DNA from: Rhizobium sp. FKY42
Lineage (GTDB): Bacteria > Pseudomonadota > Alphaproteobacteria > Rhizobiales > Rhizobiaceae
DNA: 64,000 nucleotides
Direction of reading: 5' to 3'
Assembly (NCBI RefSeq): GCF_005222835.1
Contig: NZ_STGA01000029.1
Location: 682,001-746,000, forward strand
Both the position numbers and the translations under genes were made by a program. Of this stretch, positions 8,856-17,378 are shown piece after piece (the first letter of the stretch is position 1; the number at the start of each line of letters is the position of its first letter). A model generated the notes under the pieces. That model had not been told where the DNA came from and ran no database searches. It saw nothing but the letters and a program-made list of their open reading frames with translations.

Positions 8856-10387
8856 TCCGCCGCCTCCGGCAGGTCATCGCCCAGCTCAGTCATCAGCGCT
8901 TCGATCTCCAGCGTCGCGGCCTGAAGATGGCCGAGGATGGCGGCGGCGATGTCGTCGGGTTCAATCAGGCCTTCTTCCGCCTCTTCCTCTGCCTCGCGCA
9001 GCCAGGCGATATCGAGATTGTCGCCACGGGCGGCGATAGCCTCGCGGGTGAACATGCGCCAGCGGCCAGCTTCACCTTCATCCGGGTCACGCTCCTTGCC
9101 ATACGGGTCTTTACCAAAGGCCTGTTCGAAGCCTTCGAAATGGGCCTCCGTCAGTGGCGTCGTCTTGCCGAATTTCGGCATCTGGGCGCGCAGGTCATAG
9201 ATCCAGACGGATTTTGTGTTGCCGCTCTCGGTCTTGGCCCGCGTCAGGAAGATGACATTGGTCTTGACGCCCTGGGCGTAAAAAATGCCGGTCGGCAGGC
9301 GCAGGATGGTGTGCAGGTCGCACCAGTCCATCACCATCCGGCGTAATTCCTTGCCGCGCCCGTCTTCGAACAACACATTGTCCGGCACGACGATCGCCGC
9401 CCGGCCGCCGGGTTCAAGCGCGCGAATGCAGTGTTCGACAAAGGGAAGCTGATAGGAGGAGACGCTTGCGGTGACGGAGAGGTCATCGCGGGTCGGCGCG
9501 CCACCCGCCGGGCCGAAGGGCGGGTTGGTGAGGATGAGATTGGCACGGCCGAGACCCTTGCCCTTGTCGGAGAGCGTGTCGCCGAGATCGACATGGTCGC
9601 CGTCGATATCGTGCAGATAAAGGTTCATCAACAGCAGGCGCAGCGTGCCCGGCACGTTTTCCATGCCATGGATGGCGCGGCGCTTCTGGAAGTCCTGTTC
9701 CTTTTCGCCGAGATCAAGATAGTCATCGGTGCGCGCCTTCATGTAGCGATCGGCGGCAATCAGGAAGCCGCCGGTGCCGGCTGCCGGATCCTGTATCACC
9801 TCGCCGGGCTGTGGCTGCATGAGGCGGACCAGAAGTTCGATCAGCACGCGGGGGGTAAAATATTGCCCCGCGCCGCGCTTGGTTTCTTCCGCGTTCTTCT
9901 GCAGCAAGCCTTCATAGAGATCACCGAACTGGTCGCGCTCTTCGGAGAACCAGTCGAGTTCATCGATGGCGGTGACCAGCGTCGTCAGGTTCTGCGGCTC
10001 GCGCAGGAAGGTGGAGGCGTTGTCGAAGATCTTCTGCACCATCTCCGGCAGGGGGCGGGCATCGGCATAGCGCTTGCGCTCTTCCGCGCTGGCGCCTTCG
10101 CCGGGTGGCAGTGCGAGCGCATCGTCCGCGCCTAGCCTTGTGCTGACAGCGCCGAGGGTGACGAGAACCTTGCGGTAGTGCTCCAGTTTGCGCAGACCAT
10201 TCTCCGCGACCAGATCCGCCCAGCGCATGCCCTTGGGCAGGCTGCCCGTTTCGCGGTTGCGCTCGGCCATCATTTTCAGAAACAGCAGATAGGTCAGCTC
10301 GGTGACATATTGCTGATAGGTGATGCCGTCCTTGCGCAGGACCGTGCAGAGGCGCCAGAGTTTCTGGACGATGGCATTGGCATTCAT
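8852..10387 (-). CDS. hsdM: Type I restriction-modification methyltransferase subunit HsdM
   Basis: N6-adenine DNA methyltransferase subunit, 511 residues, which with HsdS methylates the host site and with HsdR forms the restriction complex. An N-terminal helical HsdM domain spans roughly 1-150. The SAM-binding motif DPAAGTGGF is at 200-208 and the catalytic NPPFG at 288-292, both intact; the ending is a helical acidic stretch (EEAEEGLIEPDDIAAAIL). It lies 79 bases after hsdR and is translationally coupled to hsdS, so methylation and specificity subunits would be made together. Confidence 0.96.
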   Translation of the reverse strand: MNANAIVQKLWRLCTVLRKDGITYQQYVTELTYLLFLKMMAERNRETGSLPKGMRWADLVAENGLRKLEHYRKVLVTLGAVSTRLGADDALALPPGEGASAEERKRYADARPLPEMVQKIFDNASTFLREPQNLTTLVTAIDELDWFSEERDQFGDLYEGLLQKNAEETKRGAGQYFTPRVLIELLVRLMQPQPGEVIQDPAAGTGGFLIAADRYMKARTDDYLDLGEKEQDFQKRRAIHGMENVPGTLRLLLMNLYLHDIDGDHVDLGDTLSDKGKGLGRANLILTNPPFGPAGGAPTRDDLSVTASVSSYQLPFVEHCIRALEPGGRAAIVVPDNVLFEDGRGKELRRMVMDWCDLHTILRLPTGIFYAQGVKTNVIFLTRAKTESGNTKSVWIYDLRAQMPKFGKTTPLTEAHFEGFEQAFGKDPYGKERDPDEGEAGRWRMFTREAIAARGDNLDIAWLREAEEEAEEGLIEPDDIAAAILGHLQAATLEIEALMTELGDDLPEAAE

Positions 10388-10466
10388 GGCGTGATTCTCA
10401 TCTGATCCGGGATCGTGATTGCGGTTGTAGCGATCAGCCGTCGATGGTCAACGACGGCCTTGAGGG

Positions 10467-13400
10467 TCACGCGGCGGGCGGGGCCCAGATCGCCTCGTTG
10501 AAGGCATGCAGCACCTCATCGAGCTCGCCGTCGAACTCCTGCGCGATGCGCTTGAAGCCGCCCTTGTCGGCAAAGGCGCCCTGGTCGAGCAGGGTCGGAT
10601 CGGCCACCGGCTTGTCCTTCAAGGCACGACCGATGCGGCGCAGCCATTCCTTCTGCTTTTGCGTCCAAGGTCTGGAGGCTTCAATCTTGACGATCGCGCT
10701 GTCGACGCGGGTGGCATAGGGGATCAACGGATCGCCTAGGGCTGCCTGACGGACGAAGCCGATGATATGGGCGGCGATATCGGCATTGCGGGCGCGACCA
10801 TAAGCGGCGCGCAGCATGGCTTCGGAATAGTTCTTCTCGTCGAGAAGGCCCGCCAGTTCCGACAGCTCCTTGCGGGTCAAATCACGCGGGCGCTGGGTGA
10901 CGGCAATCAGCGCCGGGACCTGGTTCATGTTCTCGCGCACGAAACGTTCGAAGCCGGTGATGTAATCCTCCGGCGTCGTGTTCTTGCCAAAAATCTCCTC
11001 GATGCGCAGCAGCTCGTCTTCATGGGTGGAGATGACCACGCCATCATTCTTGTCAGTCCGCAGCGGGCGGCGTTCCAGCAGTTCGACGGCGCGTGGATGA
11101 GCGGCCAGCCATGCTTGCAACTCGGCACCGGAGCCGGTGGAAAGGTGCTGCAGCGCCATGTCGGGGCTTTCGCCCGTGTGGCGCTCGAAACTCTCGCGGG
11201 TCTCGGCATCCATGCGCTTCACAAGGCTGCGCATGCGCACCACGACCTGGGCCGCAACCCAGCTTTTGTCCTCTTGCGTTTCCGCCTTCTGCAGGTCTGC
11301 CACGAGCTGGCCGAGCGATAAATCCGGCTTCACGACGACCGGGCGCATATCGCTCATTTCCTGCAGCTCGGCGTAGAGATCGACGGCATCGAAGATGCGG
11401 AAATGCTCCTTGCCAATCTCCGGGCAGAGCCGCGTGGCGCGGCCGATCATCTGGTCGTAGAGAATGCGGCTCTTGACCCTACGGACGAAGACGAGATTGC
11501 AGATGGAGGGCACGTCGACGCCCGTGGTGAGCAGATCGACGGTTACGACATATTTCGGATAGGGGTCGTTCTTGAACTTCAGGATCAGGTCATCGGCCTT
11601 GTCGACCGTGCCGGTGATCTTCGTCACCATGCCATGGGGCACGTTTTCCGCGCCGTATTCCTCCTGCAGTTCCTCGATGAGGAGTTTCACGATGTCATTG
11701 GCATGGGCATCGCGGGCGGCGAAGATCAGCGTCTTTCCGGGTTTCGACGGCGGGATCTCGGTGGCGATGGCGCGGCAGACGATGCGGTTAAAGGATTCAG
11801 AATAAACGCGCTTGTTGAAGTCGGCGAGGTCGTAATCGAGCGAGACTTCGTCGGGCAGCTCGAAGAGATCGATCTGGCCTGTCTTGCGGTCGATGATCTC
11901 GACCTCCTCGCCACCCTGGAAATGAATGCCGGCTTCCGAAAGCGCCGTGGTGATGCGCTTCGGCGGCAGGTGATCGTTGAGATAGCCTTCAACCACGGCC
12001 TGACGATAGCCATAATGGAAGACGGGGTGACCAAAAATCTCGCGGGTGTGGAGCGCGGGTGTGGCCGTCAATGCCACCTTCACGGCGTCAAAGTAATCAA
12101 GAATCTGGCGATAGGCCGACTGGTAGTCATCGATGTTGCGAAAGCCGATATCGCTTTCGCGCAGCTCCGCATCCAGCGTGTAGCCGCGATGGGCTTCGTC
12201 CACGATGATGCAGTCGAAGGTGCCAGGCGTCGGACGCTTCGCCGGGTCCGGCTCGTTGAGGATGCGGGCGATCAGCGACTGGACGGTCGCGACCTGCACC
12301 TGGTCTTCATCCTCCGGCAGCTTTTGCTCCAGTCCGGCAACCTTGTAGATCTGGGCGAAGTTCAGCATGCCCTCGATCTCGGTCGTTTCGAGCGCATCGC
12401 TTGTCTGGCGGCCGAGCGCCTTGCGGTCGACGAGGAAGAGGATGCGGCGAAAGCGCTTGTGCTTCAGCAGGCGATACATCAGCGCGATTGCCGTGCGCGT
12501 CTTGCCCGTGCCGGTCGCCATGGAGATGAGGACGTCGCGCTGGCCAGCGGTGACCGCAGTCTCGATCGCCGCGATCGCCTCTTCCTGATAGGGGCGCATG
12601 CGTCCCTTGCCGAAACTTTCTTCGGCCAGACCCTGGGCGGCGGTATCCACATCGGTGGTCAGCTTGTCGAGGAGATCCTTTGGCGAGAACCAGCTCGTCA
12701 TCGGGACGGCGTGGTTGGTCTCGCGCCTGACATCCCGGTACCAGATGCCGGATTTTGTCACCCACTGGCGCACATAGGGCCGGCCATTGGTCGCAAAGAC
12801 AAAAGGCACGCGGAAGGGGTCATCCAGGCCGTGTTTCCAAAGGCCGTGCGGATGCGCGTTTTCGGGGTCGAGCAACATGGTGCGGGCATAGCGCTCGGCC
12901 TGCTGCAGAGTAGACGGCACGTCGACGCTTTCGCGCTTGGCCTCGATGGCGCCGACGCAAGTGAGGCCAACGAAGAGGACGTAATCCGCCCGACCGCCTT
13001 CGGCGGGCCATTCGGCAATAGCGAGATTGCGGCCTTCCTCCGGTCGAGCGCCTTTCTGGAAAGAGAGGTTATCGCTATCAGCTTCCCATCCGGCATCGAC
13101 GAGCTGTACGTCGATCAGCCGCCGCGTCTGGCGTTCATCCAGCTCCAGGCGGCTCGCGGCCTTAAGGCCCGCTTGCTTGAACTCCATCTGCAACTGCTCG
13201 GGCTGGGCCTCGGCTGCCTTCTGCAGTTCGGCCAGCTTGCGGGCAAGGGCCGCCTGATTGGCCTCCATCTGGACGGCGGCCTGCTCCCAGACGGCACTAT
13301 CTGCTGAAGCCTGGCGGGCAAGCTCTTCGGCAGCGGCGCGGGCCTTGGCGAGCTCTTCGGCAGAGGCATGGGCGACTGCTAACCTCGCCTCCGTCTCACG

Positions 13401-13874
13401 AACTTGGAGACGCAGGGCGGCAAGCTCAGCTTGCGTTGCCTGATCGGTATCGGCCGAGGCCTTTGGAGGTACGAATGGACCCGGCTTGAAGTTCGGATCA
13501 CGCCCATAGGTACGGCGATACCAGGTGGCCAAAGCACTGCAGAACTTCAGGGCAGCCAGCGCTTCAGCAGGCGATCCGGCCAGGCTATGAGCGGCACTAT
13601 TGCCGCGTGTACGAATCGCATGGAAAATATTGGCGACCTCCCGCGGCAGCACCTGCTGTGCCGAAAGCCTGCGAAGCAGGTCATTTGTTGTGTCGCGTGC
13701 GGCAGGATCGTAGGCACCAGAAAGCGCTGCAATCTCCTTGACCATGTATTCGCCGAACTGGCGGCTCTTGATCAGTGAGGTGTTGGCATCTTCGGAGAAA
13801 AACCGTTCCGCAAGCACACCAAGACGATGGAGCTCAGGACTGAGTTCCTTCAGATGATCGAAATTCGCAGACAA
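10467..13874 (-). CDS. hsdR: Type I restriction enzyme motor/nuclease subunit HsdR
   Basis: ATP-driven translocase and endonuclease of the type I system, 1135 residues. A DUF4145-like helical domain covers about 1-125, and a coiled coil rich in Ala, Glu and Leu about 145-235. The nuclease domain has the PD-(D/E)xK residues D297 and E311-A-K313. The SF2 helicase has Walker A ATGTGKT at 453-459 and DEAH at 559-562, then the second RecA domain and an EcoEI-type C-terminal region. All key residues are present, so the enzyme should be active. It is the first gene of the hsdR-hsdM-hsdS operon, an order seen in EcoEI-like (type IB) systems. Confidence 0.95.
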   Translation of the reverse strand: MSANFDHLKELSPELHRLGVLAERFFSEDANTSLIKSRQFGEYMVKEIAALSGAYDPAARDTTNDLLRRLSAQQVLPREVANIFHAIRTRGNSAAHSLAGSPAEALAALKFCSALATWYRRTYGRDPNFKPGPFVPPKASADTDQATQAELAALRLQVRETEARLAVAHASAEELAKARAAAEELARQASADSAVWEQAAVQMEANQAALARKLAELQKAAEAQPEQLQMEFKQAGLKAASRLELDERQTRRLIDVQLVDAGWEADSDNLSFQKGARPEEGRNLAIAEWPAEGGRADYVLFVGLTCVGAIEAKRESVDVPSTLQQAERYARTMLLDPENAHPHGLWKHGLDDPFRVPFVFATNGRPYVRQWVTKSGIWYRDVRRETNHAVPMTSWFSPKDLLDKLTTDVDTAAQGLAEESFGKGRMRPYQEEAIAAIETAVTAGQRDVLISMATGTGKTRTAIALMYRLLKHKRFRRILFLVDRKALGRQTSDALETTEIEGMLNFAQIYKVAGLEQKLPEDEDQVQVATVQSLIARILNEPDPAKRPTPGTFDCIIVDEAHRGYTLDAELRESDIGFRNIDDYQSAYRQILDYFDAVKVALTATPALHTREIFGHPVFHYGYRQAVVEGYLNDHLPPKRITTALSEAGIHFQGGEEVEIIDRKTGQIDLFELPDEVSLDYDLADFNKRVYSESFNRIVCRAIATEIPPSKPGKTLIFAARDAHANDIVKLLIEELQEEYGAENVPHGMVTKITGTVDKADDLILKFKNDPYPKYVVTVDLLTTGVDVPSICNLVFVRRVKSRILYDQMIGRATRLCPEIGKEHFRIFDAVDLYAELQEMSDMRPVVVKPDLSLGQLVADLQKAETQEDKSWVAAQVVVRMRSLVKRMDAETRESFERHTGESPDMALQHLSTGSGAELQAWLAAHPRAVELLERRPLRTDKNDGVVISTHEDELLRIEEIFGKNTTPEDYITGFERFVRENMNQVPALIAVTQRPRDLTRKELSELAGLLDEKNYSEAMLRAAYGRARNADIAAHIIGFVRQAALGDPLIPYATRVDSAIVKIEASRPWTQKQKEWLRRIGRALKDKPVADPTLLDQGAFADKGGFKRIAQEFDGELDEVLHAFNEAIWAPPAA

Positions 13875-14202
13875 CGCCCCACCCAGATGCTTTGCAATGC
13901 TCTTTGGCCGAACATGCCATAGGTTGCCGAAGCTGGCAAACTAGAGTTGTGGCAACCAGTCGATGAAGAAGGTCACCGATCTGCGGAAATTATTTCCGGG
14001 ACATCAAGCCAATACTCTTCCCAGACGCGTCTTATCCAAAGACGCTATTGGTGCAAAGTTCGTCGCATCGAGCGTGTTGGGGAGTAGCCTCGTTTGGAGA
14101 GACGCAGATGTTCATTCGTCTCCGCGAGTTTTGGTTCAACGCGGGCTTGTCCCGGATTCGGATCGAAACCTCCCAGGAGCCAATCTTGATTGGTGCAAAG
14201 GG
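13875..14202. other. Intergenic region between hsdR and the arsenic operon
   Basis: About 330 bases between two divergent operons. It should contain the hsdR promoter on the minus strand. Short open frames here lack ribosome sites and recognisable protein features, and I see no repeat or RNA structure that stands out. Confidence 0.4.
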
Positions 14203-14234
14203 TTGACTTCTAGAACGCATCCATTAATCTGGAT
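14203..14234 (+). promoter_or_regulatory. arsR promoter with overlapping ArsR-type operator
   Basis: TTGACT (14203-14208) and TAATCT (14225-14230) are separated by 16 bases and form a sigma-70-like promoter. The inverted repeat ATCCA-N6-TGGAT (14219-14234) covers the -10 box, the expected place for an ArsR repressor to block transcription. The -10 box ends only six bases before the arsR ATG and there is no Shine-Dalgarno sequence, so the transcript is probably leaderless. Confidence 0.6.
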
Positions 14235-14236
14235 AT

Positions 14237-14590
14237 ATGGAAAAAACAGATGCGATATCGGCCCTCGCGGCCTTGGCTCAGACTACGCGGCTTGAGACGT
14301 TCCGTCTGCTCGTGCGTCATGAACCAGAAGGCATCCCTGCTGGAGAACTGGCGCGAATGCTCGATGTCCCGCAGAATACGATGTCCGCGCACCTCGCGAC
14401 CCTCTCGCGTGCTGGTCTCCTGAAGAGTGAACGGCAGAGCCGATCGATTATCTATCGCGCTGATCTCGACGGCCTTCGTGAACTCATGCTGTTCCTGCTC
14501 AAGGACTGTTGCGGCGGCACCTCCGAACTTTGTGAGCCTTTGATTGCAGAACTGACACCATGCTGCGTTTCGGAGGTCAGGTCATGTTGA
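14237..14590 (+). CDS. arsR: ArsR-family arsenic-responsive repressor (first copy)
   Basis: A 117-residue ArsR/SmtB winged-helix repressor that would bind the operator upstream and release it on binding arsenite or antimonite. The helix-turn-helix is around residues 30-70 (ELARMLDVPQNTMSAHLATLSRAGLLKSE). Its arsenic site is probably not the classical ELCVCDL of R773 ArsR but the C-terminal cysteines in KDCCGGTSELCEPL and TPCC near residues 87-108, as in other ArsR types with C-terminal sites. It leads arsC, acr3, arsC2 and arsH on the same strand. The ATG at 14237 has no ribosome site, in keeping with leaderless translation. Confidence 0.92.
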   Translation: MEKTDAISALAALAQTTRLETFRLLVRHEPEGIPAGELARMLDVPQNTMSAHLATLSRAGLLKSERQSRSIIYRADLDGLRELMLFLLKDCCGGTSELCEPLIAELTPCCVSEVRSC

Positions 14591-14657
14591 ACCAGCCTAC
14601 TATCGCGGGCAGGTAACTCGAACAGCAAGAATCCACCGACTTACACGGACCACGACA

Positions 14658-15185
14658 ATGACTGACAAGACCTATAACGTGCTGTTCCTCTGCACGGGCA
14701 ATTCCGCTCGCTCTATTCTCGCCGAGTCCATCCTCAACAAAGAGGGCAGCGGCCGGTTCAAAGCCTATTCTGCCGGCAGCCAACCGAAGGGCGAAGTCAA
14801 TCCGCACGCGCTGAAGGAATTGGAAACGCTCGGCTATCCATCGACGGGGTTCTCGTCGAAGAGTTGGGATGTGTTCGCCGCGCCGGGCGCACCGGAGATG
14901 GATTTCATCTTCACCGTCTGCGACAGTGCAGCCGGTGAAGCCTGCCCTGTATGGATTGGCCATCCGATGACCGCTCATTGGGGCGTCGAGGATCCCGCCG
15001 CCGTTGTCGGAACTGAAGTTGAGGTCCAGCGCGCCTTCGCGCAGGCCGCCCGCTTCCTCAAGAACCGTATCCTCGCATTCGTGAACCTGCCGCTGGCGTC
15101 CATCGATCGGTTGGCGCTGGAGACAAAGCTCCGCCAGATCGGCGCGATGGAGGGTTCGACGTCACCTCAAGGAAAGTCAGCCTGA
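14658..15185 (+). CDS. arsC: Arsenate reductase, low-molecular-weight phosphatase type
   Basis: Reduces arsenate to arsenite in the cytoplasm. The 175-residue protein begins with the P-loop CTGNSARS (nucleophile C12) and carries C88 and C96 in TVCDSAAGEACP. This three-cysteine arrangement matches the thioredoxin-coupled ArsC class related to low-molecular-weight protein tyrosine phosphatases. About 35 residues of C-terminal extension follow the usual core. Its stop codon overlaps the acr3 start (TGATG), indicating coupled translation so that arsenite is made next to its exporter. A second, unrelated arsenate reductase lies two genes downstream. Confidence 0.94.
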   Translation: MTDKTYNVLFLCTGNSARSILAESILNKEGSGRFKAYSAGSQPKGEVNPHALKELETLGYPSTGFSSKSWDVFAAPGAPEMDFIFTVCDSAAGEACPVWIGHPMTAHWGVEDPAAVVGTEVEVQRAFAQAARFLKNRILAFVNLPLASIDRLALETKLRQIGAMEGSTSPQGKSA

Positions 15186-16243
15186 TGTCCACCTTCGAAC
15201 GATACCTGACCATCTGGGTCTTTCTCTGCATCGCCGTCGGCGTTGCCCTCGGCCATTTGATGCCCGGCGTCTTTCAGATCATCGGCGGCGCCGAGATCGC
15301 CAAGGTCAACATCCCAGTCGCCATCCTGATCTGGCTGATGATCATTCCGATGCTGCTGAAGATCGATTTCCGGTCGCTCACGCAGGTCGGCTCCTACTGG
15401 CGCGGCATCGGTGTCACGCTGATCATCAACTGGGCGATCAAGCCATTCTCGATGGCTCTGCTTGGATGGCTGTTCGTCGGCTGGCTTTTCCGGCCCTATC
15501 TGCCAGCGGATCAGATCGACTCCTACATCGCAGGCCTGATCATCCTTGCCGCAGCACCCTGCACGGCCATGGTTTTCGTCTGGTCAAACCTAACGCGAGG
15601 CGAGCCGCTGTTCACCCTGTCGCAGGTCGCTTTGAACGACGCGATCATGGTGGTTGCCTTTGCGCCGATCGTCGGCTTGCTGCTGGGTCTCTCGGCCATC
15701 ACCGTGCCATGGGCGACGCTTGCCCTGTCGGTCGCGCTCTACATTGTGGTTCCCGTTATCATCGCTCAGGTTCTCCGGAGCCACCTAACCGCCGACGGGA
15801 CCACGCGAGCACTCGATCGCCTGCTTGCGAAGCTGCAGCCGATATCGCTCGTCGCGCTGCTTGCCACCCTTGTGCTTCTATTTGCATTCCAGGGTGAGCA
15901 GATCATCGCTCAGCCAACCATCATTGCTCTGCTCGCGGTTCCGATCCTGATCCAGGTCTATTTCAACTCCGGTCTTGCCTACCTCCTCAACCGGATGTCG
16001 GGAGAGCGCCATTGCGTCGCGGGGCCGTCCGCCCTCATCGGTGCAAGCAACTTCTTCGAGCTCGCGGTTGCCGCAGCCATCAGCCTCTTCGGATTTCAGT
16101 CGGGCGCGGCACTCGCCACCGTCGTCGGTGTCCTGATCGAGGTGCCGGTGATGCTGTCAGTCGTCTGGATCGTGAACCGCTCCAAGGGTTGGTACGAGGC
16201 AGCGCCCGCCGTTTCCCGCAACACCATCATCGAAAGGCCCTGA
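15185..16243 (+). CDS. acr3: Arsenite efflux permease of the ACR3 family
   Basis: A ten-helix inner-membrane arsenite exporter of 352 residues. The opening LTIWVFLCIAVGVALGHLMP and the conserved helix with the functional cysteine, LAAAPCTAMVFVWS followed by LTRGEP, are diagnostic of ACR3. This family is unrelated to ArsB of E. coli. It extrudes arsenite using the membrane potential or proton gradient. It overlaps arsC by one base and is followed two bases later by the second arsC, so these genes form one tight operon. Confidence 0.95.
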   Translation: MSTFERYLTIWVFLCIAVGVALGHLMPGVFQIIGGAEIAKVNIPVAILIWLMIIPMLLKIDFRSLTQVGSYWRGIGVTLIINWAIKPFSMALLGWLFVGWLFRPYLPADQIDSYIAGLIILAAAPCTAMVFVWSNLTRGEPLFTLSQVALNDAIMVVAFAPIVGLLLGLSAITVPWATLALSVALYIVVPVIIAQVLRSHLTADGTTRALDRLLAKLQPISLVALLATLVLLFAFQGEQIIAQPTIIALLAVPILIQVYFNSGLAYLLNRMSGERHCVAGPSALIGASNFFELAVAAAISLFGFQSGAALATVVGVLIEVPVMLSVVWIVNRSKGWYEAAPAVSRNTIIERP

Positions 16244-16245
16244 CC

Positions 16246-16671
16246 ATGGACGCCACCATCTACCACAATCCCGCCTGCGGCACGTCTCGCAATACGCTGG
16301 CGCTGATCCGCGCCGCCGGGATCGAACCCACCGTCATCGAATACCTGCAAGACCCGCCCTCGCGCGAGCAGCTCTCGAAGATGATCGCAGATGCCGGCCT
16401 GACTGTCCGCGAAGCGATCCGTGAGAAGGGCACGCCCTATGCGGAACTCGGCCTCGACAATCCAGCCCTGACCGATGACCAGTTGCTGGACGCGATGATC
16501 GCCACCCCGATCCTGATCAACCGACCGCTCGTCGTCACGCCGCTCGGTACCAGGCTTGCTCGCCCTTCGGAAGTCGTGCTCGACATCTTGCCGGCGGACG
16601 CCTTCAAGGGACCGTTCACGAAGGAGGACGGCGAACAGGTCCTCGATCAGGAAGGAAAGCGCATTGTCTGA
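16246..16671 (+). CDS. arsC2: Arsenate reductase, glutaredoxin-dependent (R773 ArsC/ArsC-like) type
   Basis: A 141-residue thioredoxin-fold arsenate reductase using glutathione and glutaredoxin. The active-site cysteine is C11 in [10 protein letters not shown]. The conserved region [10 protein letters not shown] near residues 83-92 contains an arginine of the substrate-binding set. The ATG lies two bases after the acr3 stop. Having both a thioredoxin-coupled and a glutaredoxin-coupled arsenate reductase in one operon is common in rhizobial clusters and lets the cell use either thiol system. The last eight bases overlap the arsH start. Confidence 0.95.
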   Translation: MDATIYHNPACGTSRNTLALIRAAGIEPTVIEYLQDPPSREQLSKMIADAGLTVREAIREKGTPYAELGLDNPALTDDQLLDAMIATPILINRPLVVTPLGTRLARPSEVVLDILPADAFKGPFTKEDGEQVLDQEGKRIV

Positions 16672-17374
16672 GACATTTCCCGCACTGCACGACGACCATC
16701 TTCAGCCGATCTCGCCAGAGTCCCTTCGCCCGGCGTTCTCCACCCACAAGCCACGGATCCTGATTCTCTATGGATCGCTCCGGGAAGTGTCATACAGTCG
16801 CCTTCTAGCTTTCGAAGTCCGTCGCCTTCTCGAGCGCCTCGGATGCGAGGTGCGCATATTCGATCCGGCCGGATTGCCGCTCCCGGACGAGGCACCGGTC
16901 AGCCATCCGAAGGTTCAGGAACTCCGCGACCTCTCTCAATGGTCGGAAGGCCAGGTGTGGATCAGCCCGGAACGCCACGGCGCCATGACCGGGATTATGA
17001 AGGCCCAGATCGACTGGATTCCGCTTTCGGTCGGCTCCGTCCGCCCCACCCAAGGCAAGACTCTTGCGGTGATGGAGGTTTCCGGCGGCAGCCAGTCCTT
17101 CAATGCCGTGAACCAATTGCGCATCCTCGGCCGCTGGATGCGGATGATCACCATCCCCAACCAGAGCAGCGTGGCGAAAGCGTTTCAGGAATTCGACTCT
17201 AATGGCCGAATGAAGCCGTCCTCTTACTACGACCGCGTCGTCGATGTCTGTGAGGAATTGGTGAAGTTCACAATCCTCACCCGTGACGCCTCCGATTATC
17301 TGACCGAGCGCTATAGCGAGCGGAAGGAAGAAGCCGCCGAGTTGGAGAAACGGGTTCCGCTCAAGTCGATCTGA
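16664..17374 (+). CDS. arsH: ArsH NADPH-dependent FMN oxidoreductase
   Basis: A flavodoxin-fold protein of 236 residues that oxidises trivalent methyl and aromatic arsenicals and can act as a quinone or ferric reductase. Visible marks are the FMN loop [15 protein letters not shown], the [19 protein letters not shown] segment and [16 protein letters not shown], all typical of ArsH. I place the start at TTG 16664, inside the end of arsC2, with AAGGAA just upstream; an ATG-only start would lose the conserved N-terminus. It ends the plus-strand operon four bases before the convergent MFS gene. Confidence 0.93.
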   Translation: MSETFPALHDDHLQPISPESLRPAFSTHKPRILILYGSLREVSYSRLLAFEVRRLLERLGCEVRIFDPAGLPLPDEAPVSHPKVQELRDLSQWSEGQVWISPERHGAMTGIMKAQIDWIPLSVGSVRPTQGKTLAVMEVSGGSQSFNAVNQLRILGRWMRMITIPNQSSVAKAFQEFDSNGRMKPSSYYDRVVDVCEELVKFTILTRDASDYLTERYSERKEEAAELEKRVPLKSI

Positions 17375-17378
17375 CGGA

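Noticed and set aside
11403-13307. A 634-codon open frame opposite hsdR
   Set aside because: Antisense shadow of hsdR, whose helicase and nuclease motifs are intact; no domain or ribosome site in the antisense reading.
7199-13874. Considered whether the restriction block is a BREX, DISARM or other newer defence system
   Set aside because: Only HsdR, HsdM, HsdS and small winged-helix pieces are present; no PglZ, BrxL, DrmA or similar genes are seen.
13963-14295. A 110-codon frame between hsdR and arsR
   Set aside because: Overlaps the arsR promoter and start, has no recognisable protein feature and no convincing ribosome site.
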